A stretch of DNA of 64,000 nt from Bradyrhizobium sp. OK095 (GTDB lineage Bacteria > Pseudomonadota > Alphaproteobacteria > Rhizobiales > Xanthobacteraceae). The notes under the pieces were generated by a model. The model was not told the origin of the DNA and did not search any database. It saw nothing but the letters and a program-made list of their open reading frames with translations. Below, piece by piece: positions 35,831 through 43,831 of this stretch. The translations under genes were made by a program, and so were the position numbers. The first letter of the stretch is position 1. Every line of letters begins with the position of its first letter. The stretch is taken from assembly GCF_900109945.1 (NCBI RefSeq), contig NZ_FOBX01000001.1, positions 310,001 through 374,000 on the forward strand, read 5' to 3'.

Positions 35831-36374
35831 GTTGGTTCTCACGGGCGTGCTGGCCATCGCCCTGCTCGCGGCACCCGCACTGGCCTTCGATTTTGGCCGT
35901 CCGGCGACACCGCAGGAGATCAAGCTGTGGGACATCGACGTCGGTCCGGACGGCAAGGGTTTGCCTGACGGCAGTGGTACGGCAATGCAGGGCAAGCAGA
36001 TCTTTGCCGACAATTGCGCAGCCTGTCATGGCGACAACGGCCAGGGCGGCATCAAGGATCGCCTCGCCGGTGGACAGGGCACGCTCGCCTCCAACATGCC
36101 GGTCAAGACCGTCGGCAGCTTCTGGCCCTATGCGACGACCTTGTTCGACTATGTTCGTCGCGCGATGCCGTATCCGACGCCGGGCTCGCTCAGCACCGAT
36201 GAGACCTACGCAGTCACCGCCTACATCCTCAGCCTGAATGGCATTGTCGCCGCGGACGGCAAGGTCGACAAGGACAGCCTGCCGAAGATCAAGATGCCCA
36301 ATCGCGACGGCTTCATTCCGGAGCCGGAATTCGATCCGACCAAACTATTCCGGAAAAGTGAGCGGCGACGATGA
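35817..36374 (+). CDS. Monoheme c-type cytochrome, SoxD/SorB-like electron acceptor
   Basis: A 185-residue periplasmic cytochrome with a signal peptide (LVLTGVLAIALLAAPALAF) and one heme site, CAACH (about residue 65). Residues YVRRAMPYPTPGSLSTDETYAVTAYIL hold the expected Met ligand and the C-terminal helix. It overlaps the SoxC gene by 14 bases with GGGAGGG just upstream, so translation is coupled. SoxD of Paracoccus has two hemes and is about twice as long, so this is a shorter, single-heme relative. It most likely takes electrons from the molybdenum subunit. Confidence 0.87.
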   Translation: MSSHKLVLTGVLAIALLAAPALAFDFGRPATPQEIKLWDIDVGPDGKGLPDGSGTAMQGKQIFADNCAACHGDNGQGGIKDRLAGGQGTLASNMPVKTVGSFWPYATTLFDYVRRAMPYPTPGSLSTDETYAVTAYILSLNGIVAADGKVDKDSLPKIKMPNRDGFIPEPEFDPTKLFRKSERRR

Positions 36375-36841
36375 GGATTTCGGCGCTGATCAAGATCCTC
36401 GCCCTGATCGTAGTGTTATGTTTATGGGAGACACAGGCCATGGCTACGGACGGACTCATCACCATCAAGAGCAGTTTCGGGCCCGAAGACACCATGAAGC
36501 GGCTGGAGGCCGAAGTGAAGGCGAAGGGCCTCACCGTGTTTGCCCATGTCGATCATGCCGCGGGCGCCGCCGCCGTGGGGCTGACGTTACGGCCGACTGA
36601 TTTGCTGATCTTCGGCAACGCCAAGGGCGGCACGCCGTTGATGCAGCAGGCGCAGACTGCCGGCATCGACCTGCCGCTGAAGGCGCTGGTCTGGCAGGAC
36701 GAGCAAGGCGCGACCTTTCTGTCCTACAACGACCCGGCCTATGTCGCGGGACGTCATGGTGTCGGCGAGCCGGCCAACGCCGCGATTGCCGCAATGACCG
36801 GCGCCCTGAATGCGATCGCAACCAAGGCGACTGCACCGTAG
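36371..36841 (+). CDS. DUF302 protein with signal peptide
   Basis: A 156-residue protein with an N-terminal signal or anchor (MRISALIKILALIVVLCL) and the DUF302 domain (about 25-150): SSFGPEDTMKRLEAEVKAKGLTVFAHVDHAAGAA and LRPTDLLIFGNAKGGTPLMQQAQTAGIDLPLKALVWQD are typical. Its start overlaps the cytochrome stop by ATGA. DUF302 proteins often occur with sulfur and metal genes, but no biochemical role is established. In this cluster it may bind or protect a periplasmic sulfur intermediate; that is inference. Confidence 0.88.
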   Translation: MRISALIKILALIVVLCLWETQAMATDGLITIKSSFGPEDTMKRLEAEVKAKGLTVFAHVDHAAGAAAVGLTLRPTDLLIFGNAKGGTPLMQQAQTAGIDLPLKALVWQDEQGATFLSYNDPAYVAGRHGVGEPANAAIAAMTGALNAIATKATAP

Positions 36842-36862
36842 CGCGCGCTTGAGGAGAGCTCC

Positions 36863-37177
36863 ATGAACAGCACCGACCTGCAACAGGCACCATCCGCTCC
36901 GTCAGGCGGCAAGCTCGCGAGATGGCTCGTCATCGCGCTGTTATGCGGGATGCTCGTGGCCGCGTGCGTTCTGGGCTATCTCGGCTGGACCAGCACGGAC
37001 ACCAGCGTGCCGGCGTCGGGCTATGTCGCGCTTGTGCTCGGCGTCGTGTTCTCGCTCATCGTCGGCGTCGGCCTGATGGCGCTGGTGTTTTACAGCAGTC
37101 GCAAAGGCTATGACGAGCCCGCGGTGCTGATCCCGGAGCCGGAGAGCGATGCGGAGGATGGACCCGGCCGCTCTTGA
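36863..37177 (+). CDS. Small membrane protein of the soxC cluster
   Basis: A 104-residue protein with two predicted helices, WLVIALLCGMLVAACVLGYLGW and SGYVALVLGVVFSLIVGVGLMALVFYSS, and a polar C-terminus ending in acidic residues. GGAGAG lies just before the ATG. It follows the DUF302 gene by 21 bases on the same strand. I do not recognise the family. It may anchor the periplasmic SoxC-cytochrome-DUF302 proteins or transport a product; this is a guess from position. Confidence 0.7.
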   Translation: MNSTDLQQAPSAPSGGKLARWLVIALLCGMLVAACVLGYLGWTSTDTSVPASGYVALVLGVVFSLIVGVGLMALVFYSSRKGYDEPAVLIPEPESDAEDGPGRS

Positions 37178-37194
37178 TGAGGGGCCGGGCGATA

Positions 37195-38895
37195 TCAGCG
37201 CCGGTGAGATCGCTTGGACTCCGTGTCGCGCTCCGCCTTCACCGCGCTGAGCGCCGCGGCCAGTTCGTCGATATGATAGGGTTTCGGCAAAATCTGGACA
37301 CCCGCCAATTCAGCGTCATGAACTGCGGCCTCGGAGTATCCGCTGGTCAGGAGGACGGGTAAGTCGGTTCGCCGTCTCTTGATTTCCCGCGCCAACTCGA
37401 CCCCATTCATTCCGCCGGGCATCATGATATCCGAAAAAACCAGGTCGACAGCGCGGCCGTCGGCCAGGGCACCAAGCGCGGCGGCGCCACTCGCAGCGTG
37501 CGTCACGTCGTAGCCGAGCTGTCCCAGCATCTCGCTCACCAGTGCTGCAACCTCGTCGTCGTCCTCGACCAGAAGGATTCGGCCGTGGTTGTTCTTTTTC
37601 GGCCGCACCATGTTGAGATCGATGAGGTGGCGCTCTCTGGAAGGCACGCTGAGCGATCGCGGCAAATAAAGTTCGATGCTGGTGCCTTTGCCGACTTCCG
37701 ATCGAATGCGGACCGCACCCCGTGACTGGGTCGCAAATCCGTGGACCTGGGCAAGCCCGAGGCCCGAGCCCTTTCCGATCTCCTTGGTCGTGAAGAACGG
37801 CTCGAAAACGCGCGACAGGATCTCCGGCGCTATGCCGACGCCGGTATCGACGACGGACAGGCGCACGTAGTCCCCGGCGATCTGCTCGTCATTCAGGTCG
37901 GGCAGGTTTTCTCCTCGCACAACGATCGTGCCGCCATTGGGCATAGCGTCGCGGGCGTTGACGGCAAGGTTGAGGATCACGAGTTCGAGCTCGCCGGGAT
38001 CGACCTCCACCGGCCAGAGCGTGTCCGGAAAGTCGAACTCGACGTGAACGTCGCCTCTCAGGCTGCGATCGAGCAATTCGCGCATGCCGCCCATTTGCGA
38101 GGCCACGTCGACGGGCTCCGGCCGGAGCGTCTGGCGGCGGGAGAACGCAAGAAGCTGCCTGGTCAGGCTGGCCCCACGCTGTGCGGCCTGCACCATTCCG
38201 TCCATCAAGCGGCGACGGCGGGCAGGGTCCGACTGACGGTCGAGCATGTCGAGTCCACCGGAAATGACCATCAGCAGATTGTTGAAGTCATGCGCCACCC
38301 CGCCGGTCAATTGGCCAATGGCTTCGATTTTCTGAGCCTGGCGGAGCGTCTCCTCGACCCGTGTGCGCTCGTTCATTTCGAGTCGCAATTGCTCGTTGGC
38401 TTCCTCGAGCGCCCGGGTGCGCTCGACCACGAGTTTTTCGAGCTGCTGGGCCGTCTGCTCGCGCGCTTCCAGCAAGGCCCGGATCTCATATTGTCGCCGC
38501 CGAGCCCGCATCGCCGATTGAATCGCGCTGGTCAGCGTGATCGGCTGAACCGGCCGTTCGAGCAGCGAAACATTGCGGAGGAGGGCGACGATGCCGCGGC
38601 GCCAGGCGACGACGGCCGGCTGCTCACGATGGCTGGTGAGGATGACAAAGGGGAGGTCGGACCACGGCGGCTGTCTCTCGATCCATTGCGCAAGCGGCGT
38701 CGTGTCCTGTCCGAACAGACCTTCCTCGGCAAGAAAAACGGTGCCAACCCCGGCGTTCATCTCGCTGACGAGATCAGGGAGATTCCGGCAGTTGATCGCT
38801 GGGAGTTTCGCACTACGGAAAAGTTCGGCGGAAGCCGGTCCGTCGCGTCCGATCGGAGCGAATATGAGAATCTGTTGATCCCGATCGGCGCTCAT
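37195..38895 (-). CDS. Hybrid histidine kinase with N-terminal pseudo-receiver
   Basis: A 566-residue cytoplasmic kinase. The N-terminal 120 residues look like a receiver fold (FVILTSHREQPAVVAW), but at the phosphoacceptor place the sequence is TVFLAEEGLF with no Asp. A coiled coil (about 150-200) leads to the HisKA box GGVAHDFNNLLMVISGG, N box NLAVNARDAMPNGG, and ATP lid DTGVGI with GKGSGLGLAQVHGF. The C-terminal receiver is complete: VEDDDE, Asp in VFSDIMMPGG, TSGYSE and KPY. Its start overlaps the KaiC-like gene's stop by ATGA, so the pair is translated together. It probably receives a signal from that ATPase. Confidence 0.92.
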   Translation of the reverse strand: MSADRDQQILIFAPIGRDGPASAELFRSAKLPAINCRNLPDLVSEMNAGVGTVFLAEEGLFGQDTTPLAQWIERQPPWSDLPFVILTSHREQPAVVAWRRGIVALLRNVSLLERPVQPITLTSAIQSAMRARRRQYEIRALLEAREQTAQQLEKLVVERTRALEEANEQLRLEMNERTRVEETLRQAQKIEAIGQLTGGVAHDFNNLLMVISGGLDMLDRQSDPARRRRLMDGMVQAAQRGASLTRQLLAFSRRQTLRPEPVDVASQMGGMRELLDRSLRGDVHVEFDFPDTLWPVEVDPGELELVILNLAVNARDAMPNGGTIVVRGENLPDLNDEQIAGDYVRLSVVDTGVGIAPEILSRVFEPFFTTKEIGKGSGLGLAQVHGFATQSRGAVRIRSEVGKGTSIELYLPRSLSVPSRERHLIDLNMVRPKKNNHGRILLVEDDDEVAALVSEMLGQLGYDVTHAASGAAALGALADGRAVDLVFSDIMMPGGMNGVELAREIKRRRTDLPVLLTSGYSEAAVHDAELAGVQILPKPYHIDELAAALSAVKAERDTESKRSHRR

Positions 38896-40403
38896 CCGGT
38901 GGATCCTTCCGGCATCGCCGCACCGGTGTAATGCGGATTGCCGGAAAAGATGCCGCTGAAGTCATGGAGCGGCGGGCCGAGCTTGATGCCTGCGCCGCTG
39001 AGGCTGAACTCGCGGATGGTATGCTCGTGATGGCCGCTGCGCTTCTTGACAACCGACAAGGCGCGCCGAACTGTTCCGCTCATCTCGAAATAGCGCAGCA
39101 TGATGACGGCGTCGCTCAAATAGCTGATGTCGAGTGGCGAATCCATCGCCCCGACAAGCCCATGTTGAGCAAGTATCAAAATGGTCATCACGCCTTGCTG
39201 CGCCAGATAGCTCAGCAGCTCGTGCATTTGCAGGATGAGAAACCGCTCGTCCGGCATCGCGTTCAGGTACCCGTTCAGACTGTCGATGATGACGACGCGG
39301 GCACCGTCGACTTCGACGCTCCTCCGCACATTTGCGACGAACTCCCCTGGCGAAAGCTCTGCCGGGTCGATCTGTTGAAAACGGATATGTCCGGACTCGA
39401 CATATTGTTCGAGAGGCAGGCCCAGCGTTCGGGCGCGTGCTTCGACCGTGCCGCGACCTTCGTCGAACGCGAAGAAGGCGGCATGTTCGCCACGTTTCGC
39501 TGCCGCTGTTGCGTAAGTGAGTGCAACGGACGACTTGCCGACTCCGGCCGAGCCAATGAGGAGCGCGTTCGTGCCACGCTCGAGGCCGCCGCCCAGGAGC
39601 TGGTCGAGCTCGGCGTTGCCGCTGGGAGTGCATTCACCGAGAAACGCCGTGTGATGTTCGGCGGCGACCAGCCGGGGAAAGATATTCAGGCCGCCGGCTT
39701 CGATCGTGAAATCGTGGAATCCGCCGCGAAACCTGATGCCGCGCATCTTGATCACGCGAAGCCGTCGCCGCTCCGATCCGTAGTCGATCGCAAGCTGTTC
39801 GAGCATCACCACGCCGTGGGCAATCGAATGCAGTTGCACGTCATCCTGGGACGACGAAAGATCGTCGAGCAGAATGACCGTGCAATTGCGTTTGGTGAAG
39901 AAATGTTTCAGGGCGAGAACCTGGCGCCGGTAACGCAGCGGGTTCTGGGCGAGGAGGCGCAGTTCGGACAGGCTGTCGAGGACCACGCGGGTGGGATTGA
40001 TGCGTTCGACTTCCTTGAATATCAGATTGGTCGTTTCGGTCAGCTCCATTTCGGCGGGCTGGAAGACCGTGAGCTCGCGCTCCGGATCGAGCGTCGTCTC
40101 CGGCGGAACCAGTTCGAAGATGTCGAGGCCTTCGAGCGACCAGCCGTGCCGCCGCGCCACCAGGTTGAGTTCGCGTTTGGTTTCGGACAGGGAAATGTAG
40201 AGCACGCGTTCGCCACGACGGACGCCCTCCAGCAGGAATTGGAGCGCCATGGTGGTTTTGCCGGTGCCGGGCCTGCCCTCATAGAGGTACATCCGGTTGG
40301 CGTCGAAGCCTCCGCACAGGATGTCATCCAGTCCGTCGCTGCCTGTCGAGATCCGCGAATCTTCAAGCTCACTGTCGTCGGCGGTGCCGGACGTACTGTT
40401 CAT
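38892..40403 (-). CDS. KaiC-like double ATPase
   Basis: A 503-residue protein with two RecA/KaiC ATPase domains. The Walker A motifs are YEGRPGTGKTTMA near residue 44 and GSAGVGKSSVA near residue 286; each domain has a Walker B-type acidic strand (RVVLDSLSEL, RVVIIDSLNGYL). The C-terminal tail IREFSLSGAGIKLGPPLHDF resembles KaiC family tails. The ATG at 40403 has a purine-rich CAGGGGG upstream and the start fits the family. No kaiA or kaiB gene is in the window. It is coupled to a hybrid kinase, a pairing seen for KaiC relatives outside cyanobacteria; a timing role is not shown. Confidence 0.9.
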   Translation of the reverse strand: MNSTSGTADDSELEDSRISTGSDGLDDILCGGFDANRMYLYEGRPGTGKTTMALQFLLEGVRRGERVLYISLSETKRELNLVARRHGWSLEGLDIFELVPPETTLDPERELTVFQPAEMELTETTNLIFKEVERINPTRVVLDSLSELRLLAQNPLRYRRQVLALKHFFTKRNCTVILLDDLSSSQDDVQLHSIAHGVVMLEQLAIDYGSERRRLRVIKMRGIRFRGGFHDFTIEAGGLNIFPRLVAAEHHTAFLGECTPSGNAELDQLLGGGLERGTNALLIGSAGVGKSSVALTYATAAAKRGEHAAFFAFDEGRGTVEARARTLGLPLEQYVESGHIRFQQIDPAELSPGEFVANVRRSVEVDGARVVIIDSLNGYLNAMPDERFLILQMHELLSYLAQQGVMTILILAQHGLVGAMDSPLDISYLSDAVIMLRYFEMSGTVRRALSVVKKRSGHHEHTIREFSLSGAGIKLGPPLHDFSGIFSGNPHYTGAAMPEGSTG

Positions 40404-40668
40404 TGAATAAACCCCCTGACGCTTCTCCACACAGGAGCGCTGCTCGTCCAGCATCGGTGGATAGGCTGACGGTCCGAGCCTGGACCGAAAGAAACACTCT
40501 CGGAGAAACGCCACTGGGGTCGCCGAGTTCCATGCGCCGACCATGTGCGCAAATCCACTGTTGCGGGGGGCGTTTCAGCCCAACGCAGCCGGATGCGGGT
40601 GCTACAAGTCTTCAGGTCAAGAAGATGATCAATCTCACTTGGGGAAGCGCCACAAGCCTGTGGCCCGG

Positions 40669-40833
40669 CTAACCAGCTCGCTTCTCGGTTCTACGATCCA
40701 GCGCATCAGCCTCCGCATCGAACTGCTTCGAGAGGTCGCGGAGCTTTCTCGCGTCTTGGATGCTGCCGATGGTGGTGGAGAGACGCTCTGCTCTGCGCGC
40801 CTTGTCCCGCAATTCGTCTGACGCTCTGCCCAT
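40669..40833 (-). CDS. Small hypothetical protein (54 aa, helical)
   Basis: A 54-residue frame beginning MGRASDELRDKARRAERLSTT, continuing with DARKLRDLSKQFDAEADALDRR. This is an amphipathic helical pattern like the many short Bradyrhizobium proteins with an AExLRxLAxxFDAEADxLD core that I recall. The start has no ideal ribosome-binding site. The plus-strand frame over the same bases (40543-40821) has less protein-like composition. The function is unknown. Confidence 0.55.
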   Translation of the reverse strand: MGRASDELRDKARRAERLSTTIGSIQDARKLRDLSKQFDAEADALDRRTEKRAG

Positions 40834-40963
40834 TGAGACCGTATCCGTGGAATGTCGAGTTAACGAAGGATACGCGGAAAAGTTCCCTAGATTTCGCTGG
40901 CCGGCTTACCCGCTTTGCCGATGATGGCATTGTGCCAGTGTTTTGCCCGACGGTGCAACCAGC

Positions 40964-41001
40964 CCGTAGCCCGGATTGCGCCGCGCTCCATCCGGCTACG
41001 G
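40964..41001. repeat. Short palindromic repeat
   Basis: CCGTAGCCCGGAT and ATCCGGCTACGG are imperfect inverted arms around TGCGCCGCGCTCC. This resembles a repeat common between genes in this group and lies downstream of feoB. Confidence 0.55.
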
Positions 41002-41092
41002 CAGGATCATTTTTCACCCGCGTAAGCCATTGATTTCACAGCCCCGTCTACTGTGCATGGGGTTGTTTTCGCAGTTTTAGTTTCGAGAGGGA

Positions 41093-42964
41093 CTACCCCG
41101 CCCCGAGCGCCACCGCGACGTTGTACGTCACGAGGCTCGCCGCATAGGCCAGCACCAGCATGTAGGTGAAGGTTGCCGCCATCCATCCCCAGCTTCCGGT
41201 CTCGCGCCGGATCACGGCGAGCGTGGAGGCGCATTGCGGGGCGAAGATGTACCAGGCCAGCATCGACAGCGCGGTCGCGAGCGACCATTTCGTCGCCAGC
41301 ACCGAGCCGATCTGCTCGGCCGCTTCCTTGCCGCCTTCGATCGCATAGACGGTGCCGAGCGCCGCGACCGCGACCTCGCGCGCCGCCATGCCCGGGATCA
41401 GCGCGACCGCGATCTGCCAGTTGAAGCCGACCGGAGCGAGCAGCGGCTCGATCGCCTTGCCGATGATGGCGGCGAGGCTGAAGTCGATGGCGGGCTCGGT
41501 GGCGCCCGCGGGCGGCTGCGGGAAGGAGGCCAGAAACCAGATCAGCACCATCATCGAGAAGATCGTGGTGCCGGCGCGATGGAGGAACATCTTGGCCCGC
41601 GTGTAGACACCGAGTGCGATCGATTTCAACTGCGGCATCTTGTAGTCCGGCAGCTCCAGCATGAACGGCGCCGGCGCAAAGTCGCGCAGCATGAAGAACT
41701 TGATCAGGAACGAAACAGCGAGCGCGCTGACGATGCCGGTGGCGTAGAGGCCGAACATCACGAGGCCTTGGAGGTTGATGAAGCCCCAGACGTCCTTGGC
41801 GGGAATGAACGCGGAGATGATCAGCGTGTAGACCGGAATGCGCGCCGAGCAGGTCATCAGCGGCGCGATCAGGATCGTGGTCAGCCGGTCGCGCTTGTTG
41901 TCGATCACGCGCGTCGCCATGATGCCGGGAATGGCGCAGGCAAAGCTCGACAGCAGCGGAATGAAGGCGCGGCCGTGCAGGCCGGCGCCGCCCATGATGC
42001 GGTCCATCAGGAACGCTGCGCGCGCCATGTAGCCGAAATCTTCCAGCAGCAGGATGAACAGGAAGATGATGATGATCTGCGGCAGGAACACGATGACGCT
42101 GCCGACGCCCGAGATCACGCCGTTCTGAAGGAAGCTCTGCAACAGGCCGGCGGGCAGGGTGGCGTGCACGAACTCGCCGAGCGCGTCGAAGCCGTTGTTG
42201 AGCAGATCCATCAGCGGCTGCGCCCAGGCGAACACCGCCTGGAACATCACGAACAGGATGAGCGCAAGCACGATCAGGCCGCCGACAGGGTGCAGCACCA
42301 CGGCATCGATCCGCGCGGTCCAGGTGTCGGGGCGAGCAGGCAGGCTGACGCAGTCGCCGATGATGCGGTCGGCCTCGCGCTGGGTGGCGCGCAGCTCGGC
42401 GACGCTGAGCGCGTGCCAATTGTTCTCCTGCGGCTCGGCGGCGAGCTTTGCCGAAATGTCATCCGTCAGCGCCAGCAGGTCGGCCGTGCCGCCCTTGCGC
42501 ACCGCGATCGAGGTGACCACGGGCACGCCGAGCTCCCCGGCGAGCCGTTCGACGTCCACCGTGATGCCGCGGCGGCTGGCGATGTCGAACATGTTGAGCA
42601 CGAGGATCATCGGCCGTCCCGTGCGCTTGAGCTCCAGCAGCAGGCGGATGGTCAGGCGCAGATTGGTGCTATCGGCCACGCACAGCACGAGGTCGGGCAC
42701 GGTCTCGCCGGAGGCCTTGCCGAGCACGAAGTCGCGGGTGATCTCCTCGTCAGGGCTGCGGCCGCGCAGCGAATAGGTGCCGGGCAGGTCGACCACCGAG
42801 ACCTGGCGTCCCAGGGGCGTGACGAAGAAGCCTTCCTTGCGCTCGACGGTGACGCCCGGATAGTTCGCGACCTTCTGCCGGCTGCCGGTCAGGGCATTGA
42901 ACAGCGAGGTCTTGCCGCTGTTGGGCGTGCCGACCAGGGCGAGATGCAGCAAGGGTAATTCCAT
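41093..42964 (-). CDS. feoB: Ferrous iron transport protein B
   Basis: A 623-residue membrane GTPase. The G1 motif is GTPNSGKTSLFNALTG, the G3 DLPGTYSL and the G4 region LNMFD. The rest has about eight predicted helices with the Gate-type segments (FACAIPGIMATRV and the Cys in TCSARIPVYTL). It moves Fe(II) across the inner membrane with FeoA. The feoA gene is upstream on the same strand, 37 bases away. A long minus-strand frame 41007-42419 in another phase is a shadow. FeoC is not present, as in many alphaproteobacteria. Confidence 0.96.
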   Translation of the reverse strand: MELPLLHLALVGTPNSGKTSLFNALTGSRQKVANYPGVTVERKEGFFVTPLGRQVSVVDLPGTYSLRGRSPDEEITRDFVLGKASGETVPDLVLCVADSTNLRLTIRLLLELKRTGRPMILVLNMFDIASRRGITVDVERLAGELGVPVVTSIAVRKGGTADLLALTDDISAKLAAEPQENNWHALSVAELRATQREADRIIGDCVSLPARPDTWTARIDAVVLHPVGGLIVLALILFVMFQAVFAWAQPLMDLLNNGFDALGEFVHATLPAGLLQSFLQNGVISGVGSVIVFLPQIIIIFLFILLLEDFGYMARAAFLMDRIMGGAGLHGRAFIPLLSSFACAIPGIMATRVIDNKRDRLTTILIAPLMTCSARIPVYTLIISAFIPAKDVWGFINLQGLVMFGLYATGIVSALAVSFLIKFFMLRDFAPAPFMLELPDYKMPQLKSIALGVYTRAKMFLHRAGTTIFSMMVLIWFLASFPQPPAGATEPAIDFSLAAIIGKAIEPLLAPVGFNWQIAVALIPGMAAREVAVAALGTVYAIEGGKEAAEQIGSVLATKWSLATALSMLAWYIFAPQCASTLAVIRRETGSWGWMAATFTYMLVLAYAASLVTYNVAVALGAG

Positions 42965-43001
42965 GTTTTTAAAGGCCTGGGATCAGATGTCCGGTCGCAA
43001 T

Positions 43002-43277
43002 CTAAGCGACGATAATGGCCATGGCTTCACGACGGCGGACCGCGATCGTGATGTTGTCGACCCGCACGGCGATCGGGTCGCGCCCGACCAGCCCCTCGTG
43101 CAGGACCTCGACCCGGGCGCCCTCGACGAAGCCGAGCTCGATCAGCCGGCTCTCGAGCTCGATGTCGGAGAGCGCCGAGCCCGCGTCCTTGGCGGAGAGG
43201 TGCTGGATGATTCCGGTATAGCCGCGCTGGGCCAGGCCCAGCGGCATCTCGCGGCGCGTGTCATGGATATCGGTCAT
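43002..43277 (-). CDS. feoA: Ferrous iron transport protein A
   Basis: A 91-residue SH3-like cytosolic protein: residues LIELGFVEGARVEVLHEGLVGRDPIAVRVDNITIAVRRREAMAIIV are the typical FeoA core. The ATG at 43277 has ACAGGG just upstream; a TTG at 43292 is less likely. It precedes feoB in one operon and is needed for Fe(II) uptake in most systems. A 29-base imperfect palindrome lies 50-80 bases upstream, where an iron-responsive regulator such as Fur or Irr would bind. Confidence 0.92.
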   Translation of the reverse strand: MTDIHDTRREMPLGLAQRGYTGIIQHLSAKDAGSALSDIELESRLIELGFVEGARVEVLHEGLVGRDPIAVRVDNITIAVRRREAMAIIVA

Positions 43278-43327
43278 GCCCTGTATTTTCAACGCAGGGC
43301 ATTGAGGTCAAGCGCGCTGGCACGCCG

Positions 43328-43358
43328 AAGCTGCACCTTAGAGTGATTTTAAAGTGCA
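43328..43358. promoter_or_regulatory. Imperfect palindrome upstream of feoA, possible iron-regulator site
   Basis: CTGCAC and GTGCAG are the outer arms of a 29-base AT-rich element (CTGCACCTTAGAG with TTTTAAAGTGCAG) some 50-80 bases before feoA. It is not a close match to the Irr or Fur boxes I recall, so the regulator is not named. Confidence 0.35.
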
Positions 43359-43394
43359 GATCACGAAGCCGTGGGCAAAGCGCCCCGACGGCGA

Positions 43395-43646
43395 CTAGGC
43401 CGGGACCTTGTCCGCCTGGATGGCGGCCATGGCGCGGCTCTTGAAGTAGTCGAGCACGAACAGGCGGATCGCCGAGGACAAATTGCCCTGCTGGCGGGCG
43501 CCATCGATCTCGCCGACCAGCTCGGACAGCGTCATGTTGCGCAGGCCCGAGATCTCCTTCATGCCGTTCCAGAACGCCTCTTCCAGGCTGACGCTGGTCT
43601 TGTGGCCGGCGACCACGATCGATCGTTTCACGACGGGCGACTTCAT
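43395..43646 (-). CDS. Ribbon-helix-helix domain protein
   Basis: An 83-residue protein. The segment KRSIVVAGHKTSVSLEEAFWNGMKEISGLRNMTLSELVGEID (residues about 7-48) is the RHH_4-type ribbon-helix-helix with one beta strand and two helices. The C-terminal part RQQGNLSSAIRLFVLDYFKSR completes the family. Such proteins bind DNA as dimers; no toxin gene is next to it. It overlaps the DUF4169 gene's stop by ATGA, so the two are translated together. The ATG at 43646 is chosen over the long upstream frame, which is part of the DUF4169 gene. Confidence 0.9.
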   Translation of the reverse strand: MKSPVVKRSIVVAGHKTSVSLEEAFWNGMKEISGLRNMTLSELVGEIDGARQQGNLSSAIRLFVLDYFKSRAMAAIQADKVPA

Positions 43647-43831
43647 GACTGGTCCTCGTGATCGATCTGATGCTGGTCCAGGTGCGCCTTCGCCTTGTCC
43701 GCGCGCGTCTCCTCCGCCGACCGTTCCGCCTTCGTGCGGCCGAACTTCGTTCGGTTGACGTCCGCCTGCTTCGCCGAGGCTTCCCGCTCGGTGCGCTTCC
43801 TGAAACGATTCAGGCTGATGACGTTCCCCAT
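43643..43831 (-). CDS. DUF4169 family protein
   Basis: A 62-residue basic protein beginning MGNVISLNRFRKRTEREASAK, the hallmark of DUF4169. It is highly charged and likely helical or disordered. Its stop overlaps the start of the ribbon-helix-helix gene (ATGA). Pairing of these two families is frequent in Rhizobiales as far as I recall. The function is unknown. Confidence 0.88.
   Translation of the reverse strand: MGNVISLNRFRKRTEREASAKQADVNRTKFGRTKAERSAEETRADKAKAHLDQHQIDHEDQS

Noticed and set aside
40543..40821. Plus-strand frame of 92 codons upstream of the KaiC-like gene
   Set aside because: Poor protein-like composition and no ribosome-binding site; the minus-strand 54-residue frame in the same place is more credible.
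40834..41092. Gap downstream of feoB, examined for a feoC gene
   Set aside because: No frame with a winged-helix pattern is seen; the gap holds only the short palindromic repeat.
41007..42419. Long minus-strand open frame (470 codons) overlapping feoB
   Set aside because: It is a different phase of the feoB gene, full of Arg, Ala and His as expected of a shadow in GC-rich DNA; feoB itself has all GTPase motifs.
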